Shown here: one piece after another, positions 38,358 through 50,670 of the stretch | Numbering within the stretch: the stretch's first letter is position 1 | How the letters are laid out: the number at the start of each line of letters is the position of its first letter | DNA from: Budorcas taxicolor | Lineage: Eukaryota; Chordata; Mammalia; Artiodactyla; Bovidae | Reading direction: 5' to 3' | Assembly (NCBI RefSeq): GCF_023091745.1 | Contig: NC_068920.1 | Location: 3,100,001-3,164,000 of the forward strand | Length of the DNA stretch: 64,000 nt | Notes under the pieces: model-generated | Database searches by the model: none | The model's input: the letters and a program-made list of their open reading frames with translations, nothing else | Told to the model about the DNA's origin: nothing | Position numbers and translations under genes: made by a program

Positions 38358-38857
38358 NNNNNNNNNNNNNNNNNNNNNNNNNNNNNNNNNNNNNNNNNNN
38401 NNNNNNNNNNNNNNNNNNNNNNNNNNNNNNNNNNNNNNNNNNNNNNNNNNNNNNNNNNNNNNNNNNNNNNNNNNNNNNNNNNNNNNNNNNNNNNNNNNNN
38501 NNNNNNNNNNNNNNNNNNNNNNNNNNNNNNNNNNNNNNNNNNNNNNNNNNNNNNNNNNNNNNNNNNNNNNNNNNNNNNNNNNNNNNNNNNNNNNNNNNNN
38601 NNNNNNNNNNNNNNNNNNNNNNNNNNNNNNNNNNNNNNNNNNNNNNNNNNNNNNNNNNNNNNNNNNNNNNNNNNNNNNNNNNNNNNNNNNNNNNNNNNNN
38701 NNNNNNNNNNNNNNNNNNNNNNNNNNNNNNNNNNNNNNNNNNNNNNNNNNNNNNNNNNNNNNNNNNNNNNNNNNNNNNNNNNNNNNNNNNNNNNNNNNNN
38801 NNNNNNNNNNNNNNNNNNNNNNNNNNNNNNNNNNNNNNNNNNNNNNNNNNNNNNNNN
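38358..38857. other. Assembly gap, 500 N
   Basis: Exactly 500 unknown bases occur here, which points to a fixed-size scaffolding placeholder. The left contig ends 91 bp past a GATCTGTGG motif at 38267, and the right contig starts at the same motif at 38858. In phase, the missing sequence would be about 0.71-0.73 kb plus any whole number of monomers. Alternatively, the contigs overlap by about 91 bp. The two 13-bp blocks differ by one unit, which argues against a simple overlap. Confidence 0.97.
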
Positions 38858-40102
38858 GATCTGTGGCTTTCCCTCGAGGCTTTCCCTCGAGGCTTTCCCA
38901 CGAGGCTTTCCCACAGGGCTGTGCCAAGTGCCACCTTGGTGTGAGTCGATCCTCGGCGTGAAAGACGAGCCGGTGAAGGGAAAAGAGTTTCCTCTAGAAT
39001 GGACTGAGTCATCTGGGGGACTCTTGGAATGGTGGCACGTCCCTGGAGTTCCTCTCGCCGTTCCTGTTGAGAGAGCCTCCTCTTGAGATGCGACGGCAAC
39101 GCCGGGAATTCTTTCCCGACGAAGCAGGGAAAGGATCCCTCACCTCGAGCTAAGAGGCGGAAACGGGTCTCCTCTGGATGTGGGCGGGATCCTCGTGTTT
39201 CCTCTCGAGTGGAAACGGGTATGTCGGGGAACTTCTTGAGTTGCACCAAGGGTGTGAAGGACCCTTTCGACGTTCCAGAGGTGAGGTGTGATTAGCCCCG
39301 AGAAGCTTCTGCGGAAATGGGCCTCCTCTCGCCTGCAGGGGAGAAGCTTCTGGTTATTCTCGAGTTGCGGCAGGACTTCTCGAGTTATGACGGGGATCTC
39401 AGGAACCCGCTCTGGTGGCCTCAGGAAGGACCAGTCCCCATGCGAGTTGCTAGGGGCCATCTCGGGATTCCTCTCCCGTCGATGCTCTGGCCTAAGACCT
39501 TGTGTGGCGTCGGGGCCGGAACCTGAGCATTCCTCTCAAGTGTTGACATGGATCTTGGGGTGCCTGTGAGTCTCCCCAGGGGAGTCAGGCCTCGTCTCGA
39601 GTGGGGCATGCACGTGCGCTTCCCTCCCGAGCTGCAGCAGTAGGGTCACGCTTCCTGTCACGTGGATCAAGGGATCTGTGGCTTTCCCTCGAGGGTTTCC
39701 CTCGAGGCTTTACCACGAGGCTTTCGCACAGGGCTGTGCCAAGTGCCACCTTGGTGTGAGTCGATCCTCGGCGTGAAAGACGAGCCGGTGAAGGGAAAAG
39801 AGGTTCCTCTGGCATGGACTGAGATATCTTGAGGACTCTTGGAATTGTGGCACGACCCTGGAGTTCCTCTCGCTGTTCCTGTTGAGAGGGCCTCCTCTTG
39901 AGATGCAACGGGAACGCCGGGAATTCTTTCCCGATGAAGCAGGGGAAGGATCCCTCATCTCGAGCTATGAGGCGGTAACGGGGCGCCTCTGGATGTGGGC
40001 GGGAAACTCGTGTTTCCTCTCGAGTGGAGACGGGTATGTCGGGGAACTTCTTGATTTGCACCAAGGGTGTGAAGGACCCTTTCGAAGTTCCAGAGGTGAG
40101 GT
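38858..40102 (+). repeat. Type B monomers right of the gap
   Basis: The tail of one monomer is followed by the monomer at 39288 (GATTAGCCCCGAGAAGC). Type B marks include CGGGAATTC and CCAAGTGCCACC. This agrees with the left contig upstream of 37940, so the type A segment at 37990-38357 is the odd piece. Private changes such as GAGAAGCTTCTGG at 39350 show that this monomer is more diverged than those in the HORs. Confidence 0.8.
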
Positions 40103-43100
40103 GTGATCAGCCTCGAGACGCCTCAGCGGAAATGGGCCTCATCTCGCCTTGAGGGGAGAACCTCCTGGATTTACTCGAGTTGTCGCAGGTCTTCTCGAGT
40201 TACGACGGGGACCTCAGGGACCCGCTCTGGTGGCCTCAGGAAAGGCCAGACCCCATGCGAGTTGCTAGGGGCCCTCTCGGGATTCCTATCCCGTCCAAGC
40301 CGGGGCCGAAGACCTTGTGTGGAGTCGGGGCCGGAACCTGAGAATTCCTCTCTAGTGTTGCCACGGATCTTGGGATGCTTCTGAGTCTCCCCAGGGGAGT
40401 CAGGCATCGTCTCGAGTGGGGGCATGCACGTGCGCTTTCCTCCCGAGCTGCAGCAGTACTGTCACGCTTCCTATCACTTGCATCAAGGGATCTGTGGCTT
40501 TCCCTCGAGGCTTTCCCTGGAGGCTTTCCAACGAGGCTTTCCCACAGGGCTGTGCCACGTGCCACCTTGGTGTGAGTCAATCCTCGGCATGAAAGACGAG
40601 CCGGTGAAAAGAAAAGAGGTTCCTCTGGAATGGACTGAGACATCTGGGGGATTCTTGGAATGGTGGCACGACCCTGGAGTTCCTCTCGATGCTCCTGTTG
40701 AGAGGGCCTCCTCTTGAGATGCGACGGGAACGCCGGGATTTCTTTGCCGATGACGCAGGGAAAGGATCCCTCATCTCGAGCTATGAGGCGGAAACGGGGC
40801 TTCTCTGGATGTGCTCGGGACCCTCGTGTTTCCTCTCGAGTTTAGACGGGTATGTCGGGGAACTTCTTGAATTGCACCAAGGGTGTGAAGGACCCCTTCC
40901 AATTTCCAGAGGTGAGGTGTGATTAGCCTCGAGACGCCTCAGCGGAAATGGGCCTCATCTCGCCTGGAGGGGAGAACTTCCTGGATTTTCTAGAGTTGCG
41001 GCAAGTCTTCCCAAGTTACGACGGGGACCTCAGGGACCCGCTCTGGTGGCCTCAGGAAAGGCCAGTCCCCATGCGAGTTGATAGGGGCCATTTCGGGATT
41101 CCTCTCCCGTCGATGCCGGGGCCTAAGACCTCGTGTGGAGTCGGGGCCGGAACCTGAGGATTCCTCTCCAGTGTTGATATGGATCTTGGGGTGCTTCTTA
41201 GTCTCCTCAGGGGAGTCAGGCCTCGTCTAAATTGGGGGCATGCATGTGCGCTTTCCTCCCGAGCTGCAGCAGTAGTGTCACGCTTCCTGTCACGTGGCTC
41301 AACGGATCTGTGGCTTTCCCTCGGGGCTTTCCCTTGATGCTTTCCAAGGAGGCTTTCCCACAGGGCTGTGCTACGTGCCACCTTGGTGTGAGTCGATCCT
41401 CGGTGTGAAAGACGAGCCAGTGAAGGGAAAAGAGGTTCCTCAGGCATGGACTGATACATCGGGGGGACTCCTGGAATGGTGCCACGTTCTGGTGTTCCTC
41501 TCGCCGTTCCTGTTGAGAGCGCCTCCTTTTGAGATGCGATGGGAATGCCGGGAAATCTTTCCCGACGACGCAGGGAAAGGATCCCTCACCTCGAGCTACG
41601 AGGCGGAAACGGGGCTCCTCTGGATGTGGGCGGGACCCGCGTGTTTCCTCTCGAGTGGACACGGGTATGTCGGGGAACTTCTTGAGTTCCACCAGGGGTG
41701 TGAAGGACCCTTTCGAAGTTCCAGAGGTGACGTGTGATTAGCTTCGAGACACCTGAGTGAAAATGGACCTCTTCTCGCCTGGAGGGTAGAACCTCCTGGA
41801 TGTTCTCGAGTTGGGGCAGCTCTTCTCGAGTTACGACGGGGACCTCTGGGACCCGCTCTGGTGGCCTCAGGAAAGGCCAGTCCCCATGCGAGTTGCTAGG
41901 GGCCCTCTGGGGATTCCTATCCCGTCCATGCCGGGGCCTAAGACCTTGTGTGGAGTCGGGGCCGGAACCTGAGGATTCCTCTCCTGTGTTGCCAAGGATC
42001 TTGGGGTGCTTCTGTGTTTCCCCAGAGGAGTCAGGCCTCGTCTCGTGTGGGGGCATGCACGTGCGCTTTCCTCCCGAGCTGCAGCAGTAGCGTCACGCTT
42101 CCTGTCACGTGGATCAAGGGATCTGTGGCTTTCCCTCAAGGCTTTCCCTCGAGGCTTAACAACGAGTCTTTCCCACAGGGTTGTGCCAAGTGCCACCTTG
42201 GTGTGATTCGATCCTCGGCGTGAAAGACGAGCCAGTGAAGGGAAAAGAGGTTCCTCTGGAATGGACTGAGACATCTGGGGGACTCTTGGAATGGTGGCAC
42301 GAACCTGGAGTTCCTCTCGATGCTGTTGTTGAGAGGGCCTCCTCTTGAGATGCGACGGGAAAGCCGAGATTTCTTTGCCGATGACGCAGGGAAAGGATTC
42401 CTCATCTCGAGCTCCGAGGCGGAAACGCGGCTCTGCTGGATGTGCTCGGGACCCTCGTGTTTCCTCTCGAGTTTAGACGGGTATGTCGGGGAAATTCTTG
42501 AATTGTACCAAGGGTGTGAAGCTCCCCTTCGAAGTTCCAGAGGTGAGGTGTGATTAGCCTCGAGAGGCCTCAGCGGAAATGGGCCTCATCTCGCCTGGAG
42601 GGGAGAACCTCCTGGATTTTCTAGAGTTGCGGCAAGTCTTCCCGAGTTACGACGGGGACCTCAGGGACCCGCTCTGGTGGCCTCAGGAAACCCCAGTCCC
42701 CATGCGAGTTGATAGGGGCCATCTCGGGATTCCTCTCCCGTCGATGCCGGGGCCTAAGACCTCGTGTGGAGTCGGGGCCGGAACCTGAGGATTCCTCTCC
42801 AGTGTTGCCATGGATCTTGGGGTGCTTCTGAGTCTCCCCAGGGGAGTCAGGCCTCGTCTCGTGTTGGGGCATGCACGTGCGCTTTCCTCCCGATCTGCAG
42901 CAGTAGTGTCATGCTTCCTGTCACGTGGATCAAGGGATCTGTGGCTTTCCCTCGAGGCTGTCCCTCGAGGCTTTCCCACGAGGCTTTCCCACAGGGCTGT
43001 GCCACGTGCCACCTTGGTGTGAGTCGATCCTCGGCGTGAAAGACGAGCCGGTGAAGGGAAAAGAGGTTCCTCTGGAATGGACTGAGACATCTGGGAGACT

Positions 43101-45783
43101 CTTGGAATGGTTGCACGACCCTGGAGTTCCTCTCGCCGTTCCTGTTGAGAGGGCCTCCTCTTGAGATGCGACGGGAACGACGGGAACTCTTTCCCGACGA
43201 AGCAGGGAAAGGATCCCACATCTCGAATACCAGGCGGAAACGGGGCTCCTCTGGATGTGGGCGGGACCCTCGTGTTTCCTCTCGAGTGGAGACGGGTATT
43301 TCGGGGAACTTCTTGAATTGCACCTAGGGTGTAAGGGACCCTTTCAAAGTTCCAGAGGTGAGGTGTGATCAGCCTCGAAACGCCTCAGCGCAAATGGGCC
43401 TCATCTCGCCTGGAGGGGAGGTCCTCCTGGATTATCTCGAGTTGCGGCAGGTCTTCCCGAGTTACGACGGGGACCTCACGGACCCGCTCTGGTGACCTCA
43501 GGAAAGGCCAGTCCCAATGCTAGTTGCTAGGGGCCCTCTCGGGATTCCTCTCCCGTCCATTCCGGGGCCTCAGGCCTTGTGTGGAGTTGGGGCCGGAACC
43601 TGAGGATTCCTCTCCAGTGCTGACATGGATCTTGGGGTGCTTCTGAGTCTCCCCAGGGGAGTCAGGCCTCGTTTCGTGTGGGGGCATGCACGTGCGCTTT
43701 CCTCCCGAGCTGCAGCATCAGTTTCACGATTCCTATCACGTGGATCAAGGGATCTGTGGCTTTCCCTCGAGGCTGTCCCTCGAGGCTTTGCCACGAGGCT
43801 TTCCCACAGGGCTGTGCCACATAACACCTTGCTTTGAGTGGATCCTCGGCGTGAAAGGCGAGCCGGTGAAGGGAAAAGAGGTTCCTGTGGAATGGACTGA
43901 GACCTCTGGTGGACTCTTGGAATGGTGGCAGGACCCTGGAGTTCCTCTCGCCGTTCCTGTTGAGAGGGCCTCCTCTTGAGATGCGATGGGAACGCCGGGA
44001 ACTCTTTCCGGACGAAGGAGGAAAAGGATCCCTCATCTCGAGCTACGAGGCGGAAACGGGGCACCTCTGGATGTGGGCGGGACCCTCGTGTTTCCTTTCG
44101 AGTGGAGACGGGTATGTCGGGGAACTTCTTGATTTGCACCAAGGGTGTGAAGGACCCTTTCGAAGTTCCAGAGGTGAGGTGTGATCCGCCTCGAGACGCC
44201 TCAGCGGAAATGGGCCTCATCTCGCCTTGAGGGGAGAACCTCCTGGATTTTCTCGACTTGCGGCAGGTCTTCTCGAGTTACGACGGGGACCTCAGGGACC
44301 CGCTCTGGTGGCCTCAGGAAAGGCCAGTCCACATGCGAGTTGCTCGGGGCCATCTCGGGATTCCTCTCCCGTCCATGCCGGAGCCTAAGACCTTGTGTGG
44401 AGTCGGGGCCGGAACCTGAGGATTCCTCTCCAGTGTTGCCATGGATCTTGGGGTGCTTCTGAGTCTCCCCAGGGGAGTCAGGCCTCGTCTCGAGTGGGGG
44501 CATGCACGTGGGCTTTCCTCCCGAGCTGCAGCAGTAGTGTCACGCTTCCTGTCACGTGGATCAAGGGATCTGTGCCTTTCCCTCGAGGCTTTCCCACGAG
44601 GCTTTCCCACAGGGCTGTGCCACGTGCCACTTTGGTGTGAGCCTATACTCGGCGTGAAAGGCGAGCCGGTGAAGGGAAAAGAGGTTCCTCTGGAATGGAC
44701 TGAGACATCTGGGGGACTCTTGGAATGGTGGCACGACCCTGCAGTTCCTCTCGCCGTTCCTCTTGAGAGGGCCTCCTCTTGAGATGCGACGGGAACGCGG
44801 GAACTCTTTCCCGACGAAGCAGGAAAAGGATCCCTCATCTCGAGCTACGAGGCGGAAACGGGGCTCCAATGAATGTGGCCGGCAACCTCGTGTTTCCTCT
44901 CGAGTGGAGATGGGTATGTCGGGAAACATCTTGATTTGCACCAAGGGTGTGAAGGACCCTTTCGAAGTTCCAGAGGTGAGGTGTGATCAGCCTCGGGTCG
45001 CCTCAGCGGAAATGGGCCTCATCTCGCCTGGAGGGGAGAACCTCCTGGATTTTCTCGAGTTGCGGCAGGTCTTCTCGACTTACGACGGGGACCTCAGGGA
45101 CCCGCTCTGGTGGGCTCAGGAAAGGCCAGTCCCCATGCGAGTAGCTAGGGGCCATCTCGGGATTCCTCTCCCGTCCATGCCGGAGCCTAAGACCATGTGT
45201 GAATTCGGGGCTGGAACCTGAGGATTCCTCTCCCGTGCTGACATGGATCATGGGGTGCTTCTGAGTCTCCCCAGGGGAGTCAGGCCTCGTCTCGAGTGGG
45301 GGCATGCACGTGAGCTTTCCTCCCGAGCTGCAGCAGCAGTGTCACGCTTCCTGGCACGTGGATCAAGGGATCTGTGGCTTTCCCTCGAGGCTTTCCCACG
45401 GGCTTTTCCACAGGGCTGTGCCGCGTGCCACCTTGGTGTGAGTCGATCCTCGGCGTGAAAGACGAGCCTTTGAAGGGAAAAGAGGTTCCTCTGGAATGGA
45501 CTGAGACATCTGGGGGACTCTTGGCTTGGTGGCACGACTCTGGAGTTCCTCTCGCCGTTCCTGTTGAGAGGGCCACCTCTTGAGATGTGACGGGAACACC
45601 GGGAAATCTTTCCCGACGAAGCAGGGAAAGGATCCCTCATCTCGAGCTACGAGGCGGAAACGGGGCACCTCTGGATGTGGGCGGGACCCTCGGGTTTCTC
45701 TCGAGTTGAGACGGGTATGTCGGGGAACTTCGTGATTTGCACCAAGGGTGTGAAGGACCCTTTCGAAGTTCCAGAGGTGATGT
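40103..45783 (+). repeat. Diverged monomers without a higher-order pattern
   Basis: Monomers start at 40103, 40919, 41734, 42550, 43365, 44181 and 44983, with spacings of 801-818 bp. I could not find a fixed-offset copy of any of them in the window, and each carries private substitutions. Those at 40919, 41734 and 42550 join the type B GATTAG to the type A TCGAGAC/GG continuation, so they are hybrids. 40919 and 42550 resemble each other (TTCTAGAGTTGCGGCAAG; CGATGCTG upstream), which suggests an old 2-monomer relation. This stretch is the least homogenised in the window. Confidence 0.75.
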
Positions 45784-48225
45784 GTGATCAGCCTCGAGAC
45801 GCCTCAGCGGAAATGGGCCTCATCTCGCCTGGAGGGGAGAACCTCCTGTATTTTCTCGAGTTGCGGCAGGTCTTCACGAGTTACGACGGAGATCTCGGGG
45901 CCCTCTCTGGTGGCCTCAGGAAAAGCCAGTCCCATGCGAGTTGCTAAGGGGCCATCTCGGGATTCCTCTCCCGTCCATGCTGGGGCCTAAGACCTTGTGT
46001 GGAGTCAGGGCCGGAACCTGAGGATTCCTCTCCAGTTTTGCCATGGATCTTGGGGTGCTTCTCAGTCTCCCCAGGGGAGTCAGGCCTCGTCTCGAATGGG
46101 GGCATGCACGTGCGCTTTCCTCCCGAGCTGCAGCAGTAGTCTCACGCTTCCTGACACGTGCATCAAGGGATCTGTGGCTTTCCCTCGAGGCTTTCCCTGG
46201 AGGCTTTCCAACGAGGCTTTCCCTCAGGGCTGTGCCACGTGCCACCTTGCTGTGAGTCGATCCTCGGCGTGAAAGGCGAGCCGGTGAAGGGAAAGAGGTT
46301 CCTCTGGAATGGACTGAGACATCTGGGGGACTCTTGGAATGGTGGCACGACCCTGGAGTTCCTCTCGCCGTTCCTCTTGAGAGGGCCTCCTCTTGAGATG
46401 CGACGGGAACGCCGGGAACTCTTTCCCGACGAAGCAGGGAAAGGATCCCTCATCTCGATCTTCCAGGCGGAAACGAGGCGCCTCTGGATGTGGGCGGGAC
46501 CCTCGTGTTTCCTCTCAAGTGGAGACGGGTATGTCGGGGAACATCTTGATTTGCACCAAGGGTGTGAAGGACCCTTTCGAAGTTCCAGAGGTGAGGTGTG
46601 ATCAGCCTGGAGACGCCTCAGCGGAAATGGGCCTCATCTCACCTGGAGGGGAGAACATGCTGGATTTTCTGGAGTTGCGGCAGCTCTTCTCGAGTTACGA
46701 CAGGGACCTCAGGGACCAGCTCTGGTGGCCTCAGGAAAGGCCAGTCCCCATGCGAGTTTCTAGGGGCCATCTCGGGATTCCTCTCCCGTCCATGCCGGGC
46801 CTAAGACCTTGTGTGGAGTCGGGGCCAGAACCTGAGGATTCCTCTCCAGTGTTGACATGGATCTTGGGGTGCTTCTGATTATCCCCAGGGGAGTCAGGCC
46901 TCGTCTCGAGTGGGGGCATGCACGTGCGCTTTCCTCCCGAGCTGAAGCAGTAGTGTCACGCTTACTGTCATGTGGATCAAGGGATTTGTGCCTTTCCCGC
47001 AAGGCTTTCCTCGAGGCTTTCCCACGAGGCTTTCCCACAGGGCTGTGCCACGAGCCACCTTGGTGTGAGTCGATCCTGGGCGTGAAAGACGAGCCGGTGC
47101 AGGGAAAAGAGGTTCCTCTGGAATGGACTGAGACATCTGGGGGACTCTTGGAATGGTTGCACGACCCTGGAGTTCCTCTCGCCGTTCCTGTTGAGAGGGC
47201 CTCCTCTTGAGATGCGACGGGATCGCCGGGAACTCTTTCCCGACGAAGCAGGGAAAGGTTCCCTCATCTCGAGCTATGAGGCGGAAACGGGGCTTCTCTG
47301 GATGTGGGCGGGACCCTGGTGATTCCTTTCGAGTGGAGACGGTTATGTCGGGGAACTTCTTGATTTGCACCAAGGGTGTGTAGGACCCTTTCTAAGCTCC
47401 AGAGGTGAGGTGTGATCAGCCTCGAGACGCCTCAGCGGAAATGGGCCTCATCTCGCATGGAGGGGAGAACCTCCTGGATTTCCTAGAGTTGCCGCAGGTC
47501 TTCTCGAGTTACGACGGGGACCTCAGGGACCCGCTCTGGTGGCCTCAGGAAAGGCCAGTCCTCATGCGAGTTGCTAGGGGCCATCTCTGGATTCCTCTCC
47601 CGTCCATGCCAGGGCCTAAGACCTTGTGTGGATTCGGGGCCGGAACCTGAGGGTTCCTGTCCAGTGTTGCCATGGATCTTGGGGTACTTCTGAGTCTCTC
47701 CAGGGGAGTCAGGCCTCGTCTCGAGTGGGGGCATGCACGTGCGCTTTCCTCCCGAGCTGCAGCATTAGTGTCAAGCTTCCTGTACGTGCATCAAGGGATC
47801 GGCGGCTTTCACACGAGGCTTTCCCTGGAGGCTTTCCAACGAGGCTTACCCACAGAGCTGTGCCACGTGCCACCTTGGTGTCAGTCGATCCTCGGCGTGA
47901 AAGACGAGCCTTTGAAGGGAAAAGAGGTTCCTCTGGAATGGACTGAGACATCTGGGGGACTCTTGGCTTGGTGGCACGACCCTGGAGTTCCTCTCGCCGT
48001 TCCTGTTGAGAGGGCCTCCTCTTGAGATGCGACGGGAACACCGGGAAATCTTTCCCGACGAAGCAGGGAAAGGATCCCTCATCTCGAGCTACGAGGCGGA
48101 AACGGGGCACCTCTGGATGTGGGCTAGACCATCGGGTTTCTCTCGAGTTGAGACGGGTATGTCGGGGAACTTCGTGATTTGCACCTAGGGTGTGAAGGAC
48201 CCTTTCGAAGTTCCAGAGGTGATGT
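45784..48225 (+). repeat. 3-monomer block, copy 1 (period about 2.44 kb)
   Basis: Monomers start at 45784, 46598 and 47412. The first carries CCTCCTGTATTTTC and GAGATCTCGGGGCCCTC. The second has the private combination GAACATGCTGGATTTTCTGG. The third has GAGTTGCCGCAGG and a short CCTGTACGTGC at about 47779. The first monomer recurs at 48226 (offset 2,442) and the third at 49857 (offset 2,445). Confidence 0.8.
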
Positions 48226-50670
48226 GTGATCAGCCTCGAGACGCCTCAGCGGAAATGGGCCTCATCTCGCCTGGAGGGGAGAACCTCCTGTATTTTCTCG
48301 AGTTGCGGCAGGTCTTCACGAGTTACGACGGAGATCTCGGGGCCCTCTCTGGTGGCCTCAGGAAAAGCCAGTCCTATGCGAGTTGCTAAGGGGCCATCTC
48401 GGGATTCCTCTCCCGTCCATGCCGGGGCCTAAGACCTTGTGTGGAGTCAGGGCCGGAACCTGAGGATTCCTCTCCAGTTTTGCCATGGATCTTGGGGTGC
48501 TTCTCAGTCTCCCCAGGGGAGTCAGGCCTCGTCTCGAATGGGGGCATGCACGTGCGCTTTCCTCCCGAGCTGCAGCAGTAGTCTCACGCTTCCTGACACG
48601 TGCATCAAGGGATCTGTGGCTTTCCCTCGAGGCTTTCCCTGGAGGCTTTCCAACGAGGCTTTCCCTCAGGGCTGTGCCACGTGCCACCTTGCTGTGAGTC
48701 GATCCTCGGTGTGAAAGGCGAGCCGGTGAAGGGAAAAGAGGTTCCTCTGGAATGGACTGAGACATCTGGGGGACTCTTGGAATGGTGGCACGACCCTGGA
48801 GTTCCTCTCGCCGTTCCTGTTGAGAGGGCCTCCTCTTGAGATGCGACGGGAACGCCGGGAACTCTTTCCCGACGAAGCAGGGAAAGGATCCCTCATCTCG
48901 ATGTTCCAGGCGGAAACGAGGCGCCTCTGGATGTGGGCGGGACCCTCGTGTTTCCTCTCAAGTGGAGATGGGTATGTCGGGGAACATCTTGATTTGCACC
49001 AAGGGTGTGAAGGTCCCTTTCGAAGTTCCAGAGGTGAGGTGTGATCAGCCTCGAGACGCCTCAGCGGAAAGGGGCCTCATCTCGCCTGGAGGGGAGAACC
49101 TCCTGGATTTTCTCGAGTTGCGGTAGGTCTTCTCTAGTTTCGAAGGGGACTTCAGGGACCCGCTCTGGTGGCCTCAGGAAAGGCCAGTCCCCATGCGAGT
49201 TTCTTGGGGCCCTTTCGGGATTCCTCTCCCATCCATGCCGGGGCCTCAGACCTTGTGTGGAGTCGGGGCCGGAACCTGAGGATTCCTCTCCAGTGTTGCC
49301 ACGGATCTTGGGGTGCTTCTCAGTCTCCCCAGGGGAGTCAGGCCTCGTTTCGTGTGGGGGCATGCACGTGCGCTTTCCTCCCGAGCTGAAGCAGTAGTGT
49401 CATGCTTCCTGTCACGTGGATCAAGGGATCTGTGGCTTTCCCTCGAGGCTGTTCCTCGAGGCTTTCCCACGAGGCTTTCCCTCAGGGCTCTTCCACGTGC
49501 CACCTTGGTGTGAGTCGATCCTCGGCGTGAAAGACGAGCCGGTGCAGGGAAAAGAGGTTCCTCTGGAATGGACTGAGACATCTGGGGGACTCTTGGAATG
49601 GTGGCACGACCCTGGAGTTCCTCTCGCCGTTCCTGTTGAGAGGGCCTCCTCTTGAGATGCGACGGGATCGCCGGGAACTCTTTCCCGACGAAGCAGGGAA
49701 AGGATCCCTCATCTCGAGCTACGAGGCGGAAACGGGGCTCCTCTGGATGTGGGCGGGACCCTGGTGATTCCTCTCGAGTGGAGACGGGTATGTCGGGGAA
49801 CTTCTTGATTTGCCCCAAGTGTGTGTAGGACCCTTTCTAAGTTCCAGAGGTGAGGTGTGATCAGCCTCGAGACGCCTCAGCGGCAATGGGCCTCACCTCG
49901 CCTGGAGGGGAGAACCTCCTGGATTTCCTAGAGTTGCCGCAGGTCTTCTCGAGTTACGACGGGGACCTCAGGGACCCGCTCTGGTGGCCTCAGGAAAGGC
50001 CAGTCCTCATGCGAGTTGCTAGGGGCCAGCTCGGGATTCCTCTCCCGTCCATGCCAGGGCCTAAGACCTTGTGTGGATTCGGGGCCGGAACCTGAGGGTT
50101 CCTCTCCAGTGTTGCCATGGATCTTGGGGTACTTCTGAGTCTCCCCAGGGGAGTCAGGCCTCGTCTCGAGTGGGGGCATGCACGTGCGCTTTCCTCCCGA
50201 GCTGCAGCATTAGTGTCAAGCTTCCTGTACGTGCATCAAGGGATCGGCGGCTTTCACACGAGGCTTTCCCTGGAGGCTTTCCAACGAGGCTTACCCACAG
50301 AGCTGTGCCACGTGCCACCTTGGTGTCAGTCGATCCTCGGCGTGAAAGACGAGCCTTTGAAGGGAAAAGAGGTTCCTCTGGAATGGACTGAGACATCTGG
50401 GGGACTCTTGGCTTGGTGGCACGACCCTGGAGTTCCTCTCGCCGTTCCTGTTGAGAGGGCCTCCTCTTGAGATGCGACGGGAACACCGGGAAATCTTTCC
50501 CAACGAAGCAGGGAAAGGATCCCTCATCTCGAGCTACGAGGCGGAAACGGGGCACCTCTGGATGTGGGCGGGACCCTCGGGTTTCTCTCGAGTTGAGACG
50601 GGTATGTCGGGGAACTTCTTGATTTGCACCAAGGGTGTGAAGGACCCTTTCGAAGTTCCAGACGTGAGGT
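48226..50670 (+). repeat. 3-monomer block, copy 2, with replaced middle
   Basis: Monomers start at 48226, 49041 and 49857. The outer monomers copy 45784 and 47412 almost exactly. The middle one differs strongly from 46598 over about 49050-49530 (GAAAGGGGCC, CGGTAGGTCTTCTCTAG, TTTCGTGTGG). It agrees with it again from GGTGCAGGGAAAAGAGG at about 49545, which corresponds to 47097. This is a mosaic: a roughly 0.5-kb tract of one monomer has been exchanged within an otherwise intact duplication. Confidence 0.75.

Noticed and set aside
38858..38950. Simple overlap of the two contigs across the gap
   Set aside because: Both ends hold the GATCTGTGG block, but the right side has one more 13-bp unit and reads CCAAGTGCC instead of CCACGTGCC. 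They are different monomers.
38044..39249. Open frame of 401 codons on the minus strand
   Set aside because: It runs through the 500 N, where no stop can be read. It is an artefact of the gap.
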